DNA of 64,000 bases, from positions 310,001 through 374,000 of the forward strand of contig NZ_JAMQGP010000001.1 in the NCBI RefSeq assembly GCF_023703465.1, read 5' to 3'. This document shows positions 27,739 through 37,959 of this stretch, piece by piece (position 1 is the stretch's first letter; the number at the start of each line of letters is the position of its first letter). The translations under genes were made by a program, and so were the position numbers. The DNA is from Echinimonas agarilytica. GTDB taxonomy: Bacteria; Pseudomonadota; Gammaproteobacteria; Enterobacterales; Neiellaceae. Below the pieces are notes generated by a model, which saw only the letters and a program-made list of their open reading frames with translations, was not told where the DNA came from and made no database searches.

Positions 27739-28779
27739 ATGACTCAAAACATTCGTTGTGCAGTGATCGGAGCAAGCGGTTACACCGGCGTTGAATTGGC
27801 TGCTCTCATCGCACGTCATCCTCAAATGTCGCTTGGCGGCGTATATGTGTCAGAAGCAAGTCTTGATGCGAATAAACCTTTGAGTCAGTTGCACGGTCGT
27901 TTTTTAGGGTTACTTGATACGCCTCTGACGCCATTGTCGGAAGAAGCGTTTGCAGCCATTGGTACATCGCATGATGTTGTGTTCTTGGCGACAGAACACC
28001 AAGTTTCAACACAGCTTGCACCAAAACTGTTGGCACAGGGTTTAGTCGTGATGGATCTGTCTGGCGGTTTTCGTTTTGCGGATGCTGACATTTACCCACA
28101 ATATTACGGCTTTGATCATGCTGAGCCTGAATTGTTGAAAAAAGCAGTGTATGGATTAGCTGAATGGAATGCCGAGTCGATTAAAACCGCCAATTTAGTT
28201 GCCGTCCCCGGTTGTTATCCAACTGCCACATTAAGTGCATTGAAGCCACTCAAAGAAGCTGGGTTGTTAGATACTCAGCAATATCCTGTGGTCAATGCGG
28301 TCTCTGGGGTGACGGGTGCAGGTCGCAAAGCGAGTATGGTGAATAGCTTCTGTGAAGTGAGCCTTCACCCTTATGGTATTTTAGGCCACCGCCATCAGCC
28401 AGAAATTGGCACGCACTTGGGGCAAGACGTAATTTTTACGCCACACTTGGGCAACTTCCCTCGCGGTATCGTATCGACGGTGACGGTCAAGCTCGCCAGT
28501 GACGTCACTCAAGCACAAGTGACCGAGGCTTACCAAAACGCTTATGCCGGCAGCAAATGCGTTCGTTTATACGATGAAATGGCAGGACAATCTCCAAGCA
28601 TTAAGAACGTCGTGGGTACGAGCCATTGCGACTTGGGTTGGAAAGTCGACGAAACCAGCGGTCACGCAGTACTTGTTGCTGCCATAGATAACTTGCTTAA
28701 AGGAGCCGCGGGTCAAGCGATTCAATGCGCCAATTTAAGATTCGGTCTGATTGATTTCCCACTGGAGGCGGCATCATGA
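27739..28779 (+). CDS. argC: N-acetyl-gamma-glutamyl-phosphate reductase
   Basis: NADPH-dependent third step of arginine synthesis. The protein has 346 residues. It shows an N-terminal Rossmann motif [18 protein letters not shown], catalytic Cys in [11 protein letters not shown], and the His-containing [12 protein letters not shown]. It is the first gene of argCBFGH(A), behind paired ARG boxes, and overlaps argB by four bases (ATGA). Confidence 0.97.
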   Translation: MTQNIRCAVIGASGYTGVELAALIARHPQMSLGGVYVSEASLDANKPLSQLHGRFLGLLDTPLTPLSEEAFAAIGTSHDVVFLATEHQVSTQLAPKLLAQGLVVMDLSGGFRFADADIYPQYYGFDHAEPELLKKAVYGLAEWNAESIKTANLVAVPGCYPTATLSALKPLKEAGLLDTQQYPVVNAVSGVTGAGRKASMVNSFCEVSLHPYGILGHRHQPEIGTHLGQDVIFTPHLGNFPRGIVSTVTVKLASDVTQAQVTEAYQNAYAGSKCVRLYDEMAGQSPSIKNVVGTSHCDLGWKVDETSGHAVLVAAIDNLLKGAAGQAIQCANLRFGLIDFPLEAAS

Positions 28780-29546
28780 GTTTGGTTGTTATCAAACTTG
28801 GTGGCGCAGTAATGGAGCAGGCAGAGCCTGCTCTAAACCTTTTTAGAGCCGTTGCGCAAATGCAAGAGAAAGGCTTTAAGGTGGTGCTGGTTCATGGGGG
28901 GGGAATTTTTGTTGAGCAACAGATGCAAGCGCAAAACGTCGTGAGCGACAAGCTCAATGGTTTACGTGTGACCCCTGATGAGCATATGCCGATTGTAGTC
29001 GGAGCATTGGCCGGTTATGCCAATAAGTTGTTGGTGTCTTATGCCAAGCAAAGCGGCGTGAATGCGGCGGGCATCAGTCTGGCCGATGGTGGTTTAACAA
29101 CGGCAACAGAAGTGTCTTCTGAACTTGGTGCTGTGGGTATATGTAAAGCCAACTCTGCCGCATTGGTGATGGCTCTGACTGATGCTAACATTGTGCCGGT
29201 TGTTTCCTCTATCGCGATGTCAGAAACGGGTCGTTTATTAAATGTAAACGCGGATGATGCCGCAACAGTCATAGCGCAGTTGCTCCAAGCTGATTTGGTG
29301 CTACTATCCGATGTCGATGGCGTGTTAGACGGAAACCGTCAGCTCATTCCTGAGTTGGATGAGAAAAAAATCGAGCAATTAGTCGTCGACGGTGTGATCA
29401 CCGACGGCATGATCCCTAAAACACGTGCAGCGTTGGCAACAGCTCGTTCGTTGCAACGTCCTATCGCAGTTGCAAACTGGCGTTATCCTGAGCGTTTGGC
29501 CGATTTATTGGCAGGCGCACCAGTGGGAACACGCATTTTGCCTTAG
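28776..29546 (+). CDS. argB: Acetylglutamate kinase
   Basis: Phosphorylates N-acetylglutamate in the second step of arginine synthesis. The 256 residues match the short, arginine-insensitive enterobacterial type (258). Motifs are [33 protein letters not shown] and the C-terminal [11 protein letters not shown]. It lacks the N-terminal helix of the arginine-inhibited hexameric enzymes. Its start overlaps the argC stop. Confidence 0.96.
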   Translation: MSLVVIKLGGAVMEQAEPALNLFRAVAQMQEKGFKVVLVHGGGIFVEQQMQAQNVVSDKLNGLRVTPDEHMPIVVGALAGYANKLLVSYAKQSGVNAAGISLADGGLTTATEVSSELGAVGICKANSAALVMALTDANIVPVVSSIAMSETGRLLNVNADDAATVIAQLLQADLVLLSDVDGVLDGNRQLIPELDEKKIEQLVVDGVITDGMIPKTRAALATARSLQRPIAVANWRYPERLADLLAGAPVGTRILP

Positions 29547-29582
29547 GCCCTGCAGATAAGGGCAAAATATTCGAGACAGCTT

Positions 29583-30494
29583 ATGAATTTTGAACACTTG
29601 TTGAGCGTGAAAGATTTGGAGAAATCCACCCTCAAAGCGCTAATCGCTCAAGCGATTGATTTGAAGAAAAACCCTCAGAAATACCAGCAAGCATTGGCTG
29701 GTAAAAGCATCGCGATGATTTTTGAAAAACCATCGCTGCGTACCCGAGTTAGCTTTGATGTGGGTATTCAAAAAATGGGTGGTCATGCTGTTTATCTCGA
29801 TCAGCAAAATGGTGCTTTCGGTAAACGTGAAAGCGTTAAAGACTTTGCACAAAATCTATCATGCTGGGTCGACGGTATTGTAGCCCGCGTATTTAGCCAA
29901 CAATCTCTGATTGAACTTGCGGAATACGGCTCTGTACCTGTGGTGAATGCACTGTCAGACTTGTATCATCCATGCCAAGCATTGGCTGATTTTCAAGCTT
30001 TGACCGAGCAGTTTGGTGACGTGCAAGGCCGCACTTTAGCTTACGTTGGTGATGGCAATAATGTGACTCACTCGTTGATGCTCACAGCTGCTATTCTCGG
30101 CGTAAACATGGTGATTGTGACACCGCCAGGTCACGGTGTTGATGGCCAAGTGGTCGTTGATAGTCAGAAGCTATGTGAAAAATCTGGCGCAACACTCACC
30201 ATCAGTAATGACGTTTCTGCGCTAAAAGGTGTAGATGCGATCTATGCTGATACATGGATTTCAATGGGCGATGAAACCCCATTTGAACGTATTGCAGAAA
30301 AATTCATGCCTTATCAAGTGAATCGCCAAATGATGACAGATAGTGGCGCGCAATATTTTATGCATTGCCAACCGGCGCATCGCGAAGAAGAAGTGACCGC
30401 AGATGTATTGGATGGTGATCAATCAATTATTTTACAACAAGCTGAAAACCGCATGCATGCTCAAAATGCCGTGTTGTTAGCTTTGTTGAAGTAA
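29583..30494 (+). CDS. argF: Ornithine carbamoyltransferase
   Basis: Makes citrulline from ornithine and carbamoyl phosphate. The protein has 303 residues. The carbamoyl-phosphate site reads EKPSLRTRVSF (S-L-R-T-R rather than the commoner S-T-R-T-R). The catalytic-Cys loop is HCQPAHREEEV where most enzymes have HCLP. Both variants are conservative in context (FHPCQALADFQALTEQ type segment intact), and ornithine rather than acetylornithine is the expected substrate, but substrate cannot be proved from sequence. argF in the middle of argCB-GH replaces a separate locus in E. coli. Confidence 0.93.
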   Translation: MNFEHLLSVKDLEKSTLKALIAQAIDLKKNPQKYQQALAGKSIAMIFEKPSLRTRVSFDVGIQKMGGHAVYLDQQNGAFGKRESVKDFAQNLSCWVDGIVARVFSQQSLIELAEYGSVPVVNALSDLYHPCQALADFQALTEQFGDVQGRTLAYVGDGNNVTHSLMLTAAILGVNMVIVTPPGHGVDGQVVVDSQKLCEKSGATLTISNDVSALKGVDAIYADTWISMGDETPFERIAEKFMPYQVNRQMMTDSGAQYFMHCQPAHREEEVTADVLDGDQSIILQQAENRMHAQNAVLLALLK

Positions 30495-30523
30495 AAAACA
30501 GTTTGTAGTGGAGCCCGATTAAA

Positions 30524-31738
30524 ATGACAAAACAAATTAAAAAAGTAGTACTTGCTTACTCCGGTGGATTGGACACATCAGCGATTGTTCCATGGTTGAA
30601 AGAAACCTATCCAGGCTGTGAAGTTGTGGCTTTCTGTGCAGATGTAGGGCAAGGCGAAGAAGAGCTTAAAGGTGTTGAGGAAAAAGCCCTCGCATCAGGT
30701 GCGACTGAATGTCATGTGGTTGACTTAAAAGAAGAGTTTGCTGCTGATTACATCTACCCAACACTCAAAACTGGCGCAATTTACGAAGGCACTTACTTGT
30801 TAGGTACTTCTATGGCACGTCCTGTGATTGCAAAAGCACACGTTGAAGTAGCCCGTAAAGTAGGCGCTGATGCGGTATGTCACGGCTGCACCGGTAAAGG
30901 AAACGACCAAATTCGTTTTGAAGGTTGTTTTGCTGCACTTGCACCTGACTTAACTGTGATTGCACCGTGGCGTGAGTGGGAAATGGAATCTCGCGAAGAT
31001 TTATTAGCCTACTTGGCTGAGCGCGACATTCCTTGTAGCGCGAGCTTAACCAAAATTTATAGTCGTGATGCAAATGCATGGCACATTTCAACAGAAGGCG
31101 GCGAGTTGGAAGAAACTTGGAACCAACCTTCTGATCAAGTCTGGACTTGGACTAAGTCTCCAGAAGACGCGCCAAATGAAGCTGAGCTAGTGACTTTAAC
31201 CGTCAAAAACGGCGAAGTGACTGAGCTCAATGGTCAAGCTCTCAGCCCATATCAAATGATTATTAAGCTCAATGAAATTGCGGGTGAGCATGGTGTGGGT
31301 CGTATCGACATCGTTGAAAACCGTTTAGTGGGTATGAAGTCACGCGGCTGTTATGAAACACCGGGCGGAACAGTCATTGTTGCTGCTCTAGAAGCCATTC
31401 GTGAATTGGTACTCGACAAGCGTTCTCGTGAGTGGTTGCACACCGTAGGTGAGCAATTTGCACACCTGGTATACGACGGACGCTGGTTCACGCCGCTGAA
31501 AGACTCTTTGTTGGGCGCGGCTGAAGGCTTTACTGCTGAGATGAACGGTGATGTTGTTCTGAAACTTTACAAAGGTTCTGTCACTGCGACTCAAAAGCGT
31601 TCGCCAAACAGCCTTTATTCAGAAGAGTTTGCAACCTTTGGTGCTGATGACGTCTACGACCAAAAACACGCTGAAGGCTTTATTCGTCTTTACACCTTAT
31701 CAAGCCGTATTCAAGCGCTTAAAGCGCAGGAGAAGTAA
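30524..31738 (+). CDS. argG: Argininosuccinate synthase
   Basis: Joins citrulline and aspartate with ATP. The protein has 404 residues, the short type common outside enterobacteria. The PP-loop [16 protein letters not shown] is at the N terminus, and [14 protein letters not shown] and [20 protein letters not shown] are typical. It follows argF by 29 bases and precedes argH by two. Confidence 0.97.
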   Translation: MTKQIKKVVLAYSGGLDTSAIVPWLKETYPGCEVVAFCADVGQGEEELKGVEEKALASGATECHVVDLKEEFAADYIYPTLKTGAIYEGTYLLGTSMARPVIAKAHVEVARKVGADAVCHGCTGKGNDQIRFEGCFAALAPDLTVIAPWREWEMESREDLLAYLAERDIPCSASLTKIYSRDANAWHISTEGGELEETWNQPSDQVWTWTKSPEDAPNEAELVTLTVKNGEVTELNGQALSPYQMIIKLNEIAGEHGVGRIDIVENRLVGMKSRGCYETPGGTVIVAALEAIRELVLDKRSREWLHTVGEQFAHLVYDGRWFTPLKDSLLGAAEGFTAEMNGDVVLKLYKGSVTATQKRSPNSLYSEEFATFGADDVYDQKHAEGFIRLYTLSSRIQALKAQEK

Positions 31739-31740
31739 TC

Positions 31741-33660
31741 ATGGCTTTGTGGGGGGGACGTTTTTCGCAAGCGAGCGATGCAAGGTTTAAAGCTTTCAAT
31801 GATTCTTTGCCGTTTGATTACCGTTTGGCAGAACAAGATATTGTAGGGTCCGTCGCGTGGTCGATGGCGCTGCATCGTACCGGTGTTCTGACACAAGTAG
31901 AACAGCAACAACTTCAAGCAGCATTGGAAGAATTGCTGGTTGAAGTACAACAAGATCCAGACCAAATTCTACAATCGGATGCGGAAGATATTCACTCTTG
32001 GGTGGAAGGTAAACTGATTGGAAAAGTGGGTGATTTAGGTAAAAAATTGCACACTGGCCGGAGCCGTAACGACCAAGTCGCCACTGACCTGAAATTGTGG
32101 TGTAAAGAGCAAGGCGAAGAAATCTACGCAGCGCTGGTTAAGTTGCAAGAAGCATTAGTGACACTGGCAGGCCGCGAGCAAAGTACCGTTTTGCCGGGCT
32201 ACACGCATTTACAGCGCGCTCAGCCTCTGACATTTGGTCATTGGTGTTTGGCCTATGTCGAGATGTTTGATCGTGATATTGGACGTATCAAAGATGCGAT
32301 GCATCGCCTTGATACGTGTCCGTTAGGTTCAGGGGCATTGGCGGGAACAGCGTATCCAATCGACCGTAACGAATTAGCCACATCACTGGGATTTCGAGCG
32401 GCGACGCTCAACAGTCTCGATGCGGTGTCTGATCGCGACCACGTGTTAGAAATGATTTTTGCTGCAAGTACTTCGATGTTGCACTTAAGCCGCATGGCTG
32501 AAGATTTGATCTTCTACAACTCCGGAGAAGCTGGCTTTATCGAATTGGATGATGCTGTGACTTCTGGTTCTTCTCTGATGCCTCAGAAAAAGAACCCAGA
32601 CGCACTTGAACTCATTCGCGGTAAAACAGGGCGTGTTGTGGCCTCATTGACAGGCTTGATGGTTACCATCAAGGCACTGCCAATGGCTTACAACAAAGAT
32701 ATGCAAGAAGATAAAGAAGGCTTATTCGACGCTGTTGATACGTGGTTGGCATGTTTAGACATGGCGGCACTTTGCCTAAAAGATCTGAAGGTAAACCAAG
32801 ACGCAACGTTAGAAGCTGCCAAGCAAGGTTACTCAAATGCGACAGAGCTTGCTGATTACTTGGTTGCCAAAGGGTTACCGTTCCGTGAAGCTCATCATGT
32901 GGTGGGTGAAGTAGTGGTCAATGCGATTGCGCAAAAGCGTGCCCTTGAAGAGTTTGAACTTGCTGATTTACAAAAATATAGCCCGTTGATTGAACAAGAT
33001 GTGTTTGAACACCTTACAATCGAAGCGTGTTTGGCCAAACGTGAAGTTCTAGGTGGCACCTCCAGAGCGAGTGTTGAATCAGCCTTAAATGGCAAGTCAG
33101 AATATGAGATTCAACAAGGCCAGGCCCTAGGTGGTACTTCGGTGGGGCAAGTGGGGTACGCGTTAGGCCAAGTGCAACAGCGTTTGAATGCTCAAAAAGC
33201 GGAAGTTTTAAGTGTACGTTCGGCTCGTTTGTCAGACATGGATGACATTGATGCCATCGTGACTCACTGGGCCCGTGAGGGCGAAACTTTACCGCGTAGC
33301 CGCGATGATTTGCTTCGCAGTATCTTAGATTTTGCGGTCGCAGAAATTGACAATGACGTGGTGGGTTGTGCTTCGCTGTATATCTATGGAACCGGCCTTG
33401 CCGAAATCCGTAGTTTAGGCGTGAATCACGACAAGCATGGCCAAGGCCAGGGAAAAGCATTGGTGCAATTTATGTTGCAACGCGCCAAAGAGCTTGAGCT
33501 GAAGCGCTTGATTGTTCTGACACGTGTACCAGACTTTTTTGAGAAGCTTGGGTTTGGATACACCAGCAAAGACCAACTACCTGAAAAAGTCATGAAGGAC
33601 TGCGATATTTGTCCGAAGAAGCATGCCTGCGATGAAGTCGCTATGGAATACTTCCTGTAA
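31741..33660 (+). CDS. argH: Argininosuccinate lyase fused to an N-acetylglutamate synthase (GNAT) domain
   Basis: A bifunctional protein of 639 residues, often written argH(A). Residues 1 to about 460 are argininosuccinate lyase ([24 protein letters not shown]; signature [12 protein letters not shown]). After a short linker, residues ~483-639 form a GNAT acetyltransferase ([16 protein letters not shown]; acetyl-CoA loop [23 protein letters not shown]) of the short NAGS type. The fusion supplies both the first and last steps of arginine synthesis and is known from Vibrionales and Alteromonadales. The tail has a Cys/His cluster ([11 protein letters not shown]), usual for this domain. Last gene of the arg operon; a strong hairpin follows. 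Confidence 0.96.
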   Translation: MALWGGRFSQASDARFKAFNDSLPFDYRLAEQDIVGSVAWSMALHRTGVLTQVEQQQLQAALEELLVEVQQDPDQILQSDAEDIHSWVEGKLIGKVGDLGKKLHTGRSRNDQVATDLKLWCKEQGEEIYAALVKLQEALVTLAGREQSTVLPGYTHLQRAQPLTFGHWCLAYVEMFDRDIGRIKDAMHRLDTCPLGSGALAGTAYPIDRNELATSLGFRAATLNSLDAVSDRDHVLEMIFAASTSMLHLSRMAEDLIFYNSGEAGFIELDDAVTSGSSLMPQKKNPDALELIRGKTGRVVASLTGLMVTIKALPMAYNKDMQEDKEGLFDAVDTWLACLDMAALCLKDLKVNQDATLEAAKQGYSNATELADYLVAKGLPFREAHHVVGEVVVNAIAQKRALEEFELADLQKYSPLIEQDVFEHLTIEACLAKREVLGGTSRASVESALNGKSEYEIQQGQALGGTSVGQVGYALGQVQQRLNAQKAEVLSVRSARLSDMDDIDAIVTHWAREGETLPRSRDDLLRSILDFAVAEIDNDVVGCASLYIYGTGLAEIRSLGVNHDKHGQGQGKALVQFMLQRAKELELKRLIVLTRVPDFFEKLGFGYTSKDQLPEKVMKDCDICPKKHACDEVAMEYFL

Positions 33661-33673
33661 ATATGACCTTCCT

Positions 33674-33698
33674 AGCAGGCTAAAGTTATTAGCCTGCT
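33674..33698 (+). terminator. Terminator hairpin of the arg operon
   Basis: AGCAGGCTAA (33674-33683) and TTAGCCTGCT (33689-33698) pair perfectly over 10 bp with a 5-base loop, 13 bases past the argH stop. A mixed CT tract follows rather than pure T. Confidence 0.75.
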
Positions 33699-33755
33699 GA
33701 CTCTTCCTTCAAAATTTCATACCATCTTCATACCCCAACCTAATCGGTGTATCGA

Positions 33756-34088
33756 ATGCGTAAGATCATAAACCAGCCATTCCCTGTATTGAGCGGTGTT
33801 GATCCCACAATCCGTCGGCGTGTGATTCGCTTGGCGGCCTCTCGCATCGTGTACTGGAAAGATCCCTACATCGCAGGTCATTGGTTCGTCTCTGGTCTGG
33901 TGATGCTCATGCTATGCTCGGTATTAACAACCCTATCAGCGCTGAATTTTGTCACTTGGTTTGGCCTTTTTGTTCTACCTTGGTCTGTCATTGTGGACAT
34001 GATGTTGGTACCACATTACGCCGAAAAAATTGAGCCGCTGCTGGCCGATGCGCTTAAAGATGTCGCGCACTTTAATGTCATTGACTAA
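33756..34088 (+). CDS. Small two-helix membrane protein of unknown function
   Basis: A 110-residue protein I cannot place in a family. A basic N-terminal region (about 1-35, with RRRVIRLAASR) precedes two hydrophobic helices near 43-62 and 66-85. An acidic tail follows (KIEPLLADALKDVAHFNVID). The ATG at 33756 is used; a GTG three codons earlier is possible, and neither has a clear Shine-Dalgarno. It lies between the arg operon terminator and the AI-2E family gene 57 bases downstream, and could be transcribed with it. Confidence 0.6.
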   Translation: MRKIINQPFPVLSGVDPTIRRRVIRLAASRIVYWKDPYIAGHWFVSGLVMLMLCSVLTTLSALNFVTWFGLFVLPWSVIVDMMLVPHYAEKIEPLLADALKDVAHFNVID

Positions 34089-34145
34089 ATTCGCATGCTA
34101 GGCTCATAAGAGTCTGTTTAAGGTAAATAATGCAAGGACGCTTGA

Positions 34146-35231
34146 GTGAAAGAATCTCCTTTTAATAAACCCCGCGTGTGGTGGCTTGTCGGCATGTTAT
34201 TGCTGGCAGTTTATGCCTGTTACGTGCTGGTGACTCCTTATTTAGAGCCCATTATATTAGCTATTCTTTTTGGCTTAATGATGGTTCCGATGAACGTTTG
34301 GTTAACCCGTAAACTTGGCGATAGCCCTAACCTGGCTGCGGTTCTGAGCTGCATCATCGTTACATTTGTCATATTACTCCCAGCCTTTGGCGTGGTTGCT
34401 GCGATCATTCAACAAGGCATTTCATACACCATTGATCTGAAAAGTTGGGTTGATAGCGGGGGGATTGAAACAGTTCTGAGTCATCCTTGGGTGAGTATTA
34501 TCAAAGCTAAATTGGCCGTGATCCTGCCGGATGATTTACTTGAGAATGACAATATCCGCACGCAAATTATGTCTGTTGCAACCAACGCTGGAAAAGGCTT
34601 TGTTGGCGTATCTACCGGCGTGTTGGGCAGCATTACTCACTTTGTGGTTCAGATGTTATTGATGTTGTTCGTGCTGTTTTTTGTGCTTCGTGATCACGAC
34701 AAATTGGTGGACTTTGTTCGGCATGCTTTACCGCTCTCTCGATCTCAAGAAGATGCTTTGATTGATGAGATTCAAGCGGTTTCTAAATCTGCACTGTTAG
34801 GCACAGTGCTGACGGCTTTAACGCAGGGCGCAATTGGGGGATTTGCTATGTGGCTGGCAGGCTTTCCCGGCCTGTTCTGGGGGACGATGATGGCATTCGC
34901 TTCGTTGATCCCTGTGGTGGGCACTGCGCTTATATGGTTGCCTGCCGCTATATTCTTACTCATCGACGGTGATACCGGCTGGGGCATCTTTCTCATTGTT
35001 TGGGGCGTTGTTGTAGTAGGAAGCATCGACAACTTTGTGCGTCCTATGTTCATGCAAGGCGCAGGCTCAATGAATACCGTTGTGATTTTCTTCTCGTTAC
35101 TGGGCGGGCTGCATGTCTTCGGCTTGATGGGGTTGTTGTACGGGCCGCTTATTTTCGCCATCACCTTGGTGCTATTTCACCTCTATGAAACAGAGTGTAA
35201 GCACTTTTTAGACCGTCAGGACAACACATAG
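34146..35231 (+). CDS. AI-2E family (PerM/YdiK-like) transporter
   Basis: A 361-residue inner-membrane protein with about seven to eight helices. The N-terminal pair (WWLVGMLLLAVYACYVLV; IILAILFGLMMVPMNVWL) is followed by a ~90-residue soluble insertion and a C-terminal block containing IPVVGTALIWLPAAIFLLI and FGLMGLLYGPLIFAI. These are the hallmarks of the AI-2E/PF01594 family, whose members export quorum-signal AI-2 (TqsA) or ions, or have unknown substrates; no substrate can be inferred here. The start codon is GTG at 34146. The gene ends at a bidirectional terminator shared with aspC. Confidence 0.85.
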   Translation: MKESPFNKPRVWWLVGMLLLAVYACYVLVTPYLEPIILAILFGLMMVPMNVWLTRKLGDSPNLAAVLSCIIVTFVILLPAFGVVAAIIQQGISYTIDLKSWVDSGGIETVLSHPWVSIIKAKLAVILPDDLLENDNIRTQIMSVATNAGKGFVGVSTGVLGSITHFVVQMLLMLFVLFFVLRDHDKLVDFVRHALPLSRSQEDALIDEIQAVSKSALLGTVLTALTQGAIGGFAMWLAGFPGLFWGTMMAFASLIPVVGTALIWLPAAIFLLIDGDTGWGIFLIVWGVVVVGSIDNFVRPMFMQGAGSMNTVVIFFSLLGGLHVFGLMGLLYGPLIFAITLVLFHLYETECKHFLDRQDNT

Positions 35232-35250
35232 CGGCGATCAAAGGGGAAAC

Positions 35251-35278
35251 AAAAAAGGCGGCTATAGCCGCCTTTTTT
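35251..35278. terminator. Perfect bidirectional terminator between convergent genes
   Basis: A 28-base exact palindrome consists of A6, GGCGGCTATAGCCGCC and T6. It can end transcription from both the AI-2E family gene (plus) and aspC (minus). Confidence 0.95.
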
Positions 35279-35297
35279 AGTTCTGATACAGCCTATG

Positions 35298-36491
35298 TTA
35301 CTTCAACACGCCTGCAATTCCAGTACAGAGAGCATCCATATTGGCTAATGTCATGCCGGCGACACTAATACGACCAGAACCTACAATATAAACTGCGTAG
35401 TCTTCACGCAATTTAGTCACTTGATCAGGCGTTAAACCTGAGAACGAAAACATACCGTTTTGGCGTTCAATGAAGCTAAAGTCACCTTCGACACCTTTGT
35501 CTGCCAATGTGGCGACGAACAGGCCACGCATCTTGTGGATGCGAACTCGCATTTCTGCCACTTCAGCAACCCATTGGGTGTACAGGTCATCGTTGCCCAA
35601 AATAGTGCTGACCACTTTAGCACCGTGAGCTGGCGGGTTTGAATACATGCTGCGAATGCCGACTTTAACTTGACTGAATGCGCTATCGGCTACGTCACTT
35701 GATTTTGCAACCAAGGTAAATGCACCCGTACGTTCATTATACAAACCAAAGTTTTTAGAGAACGAAGATGCAATCAGTAATTCGTCGTGATTTTGCAAGA
35801 AGGTGCGAAGGCCTTGGGCATCTTCTTCAATGCCTACAGCAAAGCCTTGGTATGCAAAGTCGAACAACGGCAACCAACCTTGAGTGGCAGACATGTCAGC
35901 CAAAATCTTCCACTGTTCGCTTGTTGGGTCAATGCCCGTTGGGTTGTGGCAGCAGCCGTGGAATAACACCAAGTCGCCTGCTTCAGCGGACTTGAGTGAT
36001 TCAACCATTGCATCAAAGTCTAAATCTTTGGTTTCAGCATTGTAATAAGTGTACTGGGCCACTTCTAAGCCTGCCGCTTTGAATACAGCGCCGTGGTTCG
36101 CCCACGTTGGGTTGCTGACCCAAATCTTAGTGCGATTCAGATGAGACACTGCAAAGTCGGCTGCAATACGAAGAGCGCCTGTTCCACCCGGCGCTTGCGC
36201 TGTACGTGCACGGTTGTTGGCAATAATTGCACTATCTGCACCGAATAATAACTTTTGTACGTGCGCGCCATATTCTGGCAAACCTTGAATACCAAGGTAA
36301 GACTTTGTTTTTTCGCTTTCGAGCAACAGAGCCTCGGCACGTTTTACCGATGCAAGAATAGGTGTTGTTCCTGCTTCATCTTTATAAACGCCAACACCTA
36401 AATTAATTTTGGTGCTGCGCGCGTCTGCAGAAAATGCATCTGTAAGACCTAAAATTGGGTCTGCGGGGGCAAGGGGGACCGATTCAAACAT
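35298..36491 (-). CDS. aspC: Aspartate/aromatic aminotransferase
   Basis: PLP-dependent class I transaminase making aspartate from oxaloacetate; enzymes of this group often also act on aromatic amino acids. The protein has 397 residues (E. coli AspC 396) and is similar throughout, from [20 protein letters not shown] to the active-site Lys in [13 protein letters not shown] and [13 protein letters not shown] tyrB-like substrate range cannot be excluded. It is divergent from oxyR (202 bases between) and ends at the shared palindromic terminator. Confidence 0.92.
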   Translation of the reverse strand: MFESVPLAPADPILGLTDAFSADARSTKINLGVGVYKDEAGTTPILASVKRAEALLLESEKTKSYLGIQGLPEYGAHVQKLLFGADSAIIANNRARTAQAPGGTGALRIAADFAVSHLNRTKIWVSNPTWANHGAVFKAAGLEVAQYTYYNAETKDLDFDAMVESLKSAEAGDLVLFHGCCHNPTGIDPTSEQWKILADMSATQGWLPLFDFAYQGFAVGIEEDAQGLRTFLQNHDELLIASSFSKNFGLYNERTGAFTLVAKSSDVADSAFSQVKVGIRSMYSNPPAHGAKVVSTILGNDDLYTQWVAEVAEMRVRIHKMRGLFVATLADKGVEGDFSFIERQNGMFSFSGLTPDQVTKLREDYAVYIVGSGRISVAGMTLANMDALCTGIAGVLK

Positions 36492-36693
36492 AGCGGTTTA
36501 TTACTCCTTTTGAGTAAGGGAAGGGGTGACATCAGGGCGTTAATAAAACAACCGATTTATACCATTAAGAGGCGGCTTCTCGAAAGCAGAAACTGCATAT
36601 ATATTCAGCTTTTTCTTAATCTGCACGATGACAAGATTTTTAATAGTTAATATGTTAAAAAAGTACTGATAATAATCGGTATGGTTGATGAGT

Positions 36694-37593
36694 ATGAATT
36701 TAAGAGATTTAGAATATTTAAGTGCGTTGTATGACGAGCGCCACTTTCGAAAAGCGGCTGAGCGCTGCTTTGTGAGTCAGCCCACATTGAGTGGCCAGAT
36801 TCGTAAATTGGAAGATGAATTAAATATAACCCTCATTGAGAGAGATACCCGTAATGTCATGTTTACCAGTGCAGGCGAATCGATTGTTAATCGCGCTCGG
36901 CGAGTGCTCGATGAAGTAAAGTCCCTTAAAGATACGGCGCAGTCATTTCGGGATCCGATGTCGGGAGATTTGCGTGTGGGGCTGATCCCAACCGTTGCTC
37001 CGTACTTACTACCAAAAATGATGCCTGCGCTATTTAGTGAATGCCCCAATATCAAATGGCAGCTCGAAGAGCAGCAAACTAATGTGCTACTCAATCAACT
37101 TAAAGAAGGACAAATTGATGCGCTTATTTTAGCCTGGCTGCCTGAAATGGAGGGCCTTGGTCATATCTCTTTGTATGATGAGCCTTTGTACCTAGCCTCG
37201 GCTTCAGGTCATGAGTTGATGTCTCGCGATTGCGTTGAATTAGACGAACTTGATGGACAAATGGTGCTAATGCTTGAGGATGGTCACTGCCTTCGTGATC
37301 AGGCCATGGGTTATTGCTTTAGTGCAGGGGCGAAAGAAGACGGAACCTTCCGCGCAACGAGTCTTGAAACCTTGCGCCATATGGTTGCAACTGGACGAGG
37401 TGTCACCTTGATGCCATATTTAGCGATAGAACAAAACACGCAAGCCAGTGACATGTTGTCTTATAGGCCGTTCAGTGATCCTCAGCCGGCTCGCGAGATT
37501 GCTTTGGTGTATCGCAGAGGTACGAGCCGGATAAGAACACTTCAGGCAATTGCTAATGTCATTAAGCAAAGTGTGACCATGCCGACAGCTTGA
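36694..37593 (+). CDS. oxyR: Peroxide-sensing transcription regulator OxyR
   Basis: LysR-family regulator of 299 residues. The start MNLRDLEYLSALYDE matches E. coli MNIRDLEYLVALAE, so the ATG at 36694 is chosen over two earlier starts. The helix-turn-helix is at about 17-40 (FRKAAERCFVSQPTLSGQI). The redox segment EDGHCLRDQAMGYC carries the equivalents of C199 and C208, which form the activating disulfide on peroxide exposure. An extra Cys in HTH helix 2 is shared with E. coli. It lies downstream of the arg genes, as in E. coli. An OxyS-like RNA was not seen in the aspC-oxyR gap. Confidence 0.96.
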   Translation: MNLRDLEYLSALYDERHFRKAAERCFVSQPTLSGQIRKLEDELNITLIERDTRNVMFTSAGESIVNRARRVLDEVKSLKDTAQSFRDPMSGDLRVGLIPTVAPYLLPKMMPALFSECPNIKWQLEEQQTNVLLNQLKEGQIDALILAWLPEMEGLGHISLYDEPLYLASASGHELMSRDCVELDELDGQMVLMLEDGHCLRDQAMGYCFSAGAKEDGTFRATSLETLRHMVATGRGVTLMPYLAIEQNTQASDMLSYRPFSDPQPAREIALVYRRGTSRIRTLQAIANVIKQSVTMPTA

Positions 37594-37661
37594 TTGCTCC
37601 TTACTTGCAATGTGAGCGAAGTCAGGCGATACAAGTAGGGTACTGAAAGCGAGGAAACGCT

Positions 37662-37955
37662 ATGATTACTCAGGGTGAAAAGCGCAACTTTATCCGCATG
37701 GCAGTTGATGCCGAAGTAACAATAAAACGTTTGAATGGCAGCGGCCTTTTAGTGGGACGCTGTATTAATTTAAGTGCAACAGGCTTGCTGGCCGAAGTCA
37801 CCGAAAGACTCTCGGTGGGTGAATCCGTGGAGCTGTTTATTGCGTCGACCAGTGAAGGCGTGCGACCATTAGAAGCAAGCGCGACTGTGCAGCGAGTTGA
37901 AGCGAATGACACAGATATGTATGAAATTGGGTTAGTGATCACCAACTACATTTAG
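37662..37955 (+). CDS. PilZ-domain protein (cyclic-di-GMP receptor)
   Basis: A single PilZ domain of 97 residues. The c-di-GMP-binding parts are the basic stretch EKRNFIRM near the N terminus and NLSATGLL (an N-x-S-x-x-G motif) near residue 38. Stand-alone PilZ proteins relay c-di-GMP to pili, flagella or exopolysaccharide systems; the partner is unknown. GAGGAAA lies upstream of the ATG. It converges on an HD-GYP gene, a predicted c-di-GMP phosphodiesterase, with four bases between the stops. Confidence 0.88.
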   Translation: MITQGEKRNFIRMAVDAEVTIKRLNGSGLLVGRCINLSATGLLAEVTERLSVGESVELFIASTSEGVRPLEASATVQRVEANDTDMYEIGLVITNYI

Positions 37956-37959
37956 CGCG

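Noticed and set aside
36492-36693. OxyS-like small RNA divergent from oxyR
   Set aside because: The gap shows no hairpin-plus-T-run structure, and aspC occupies the divergent side.
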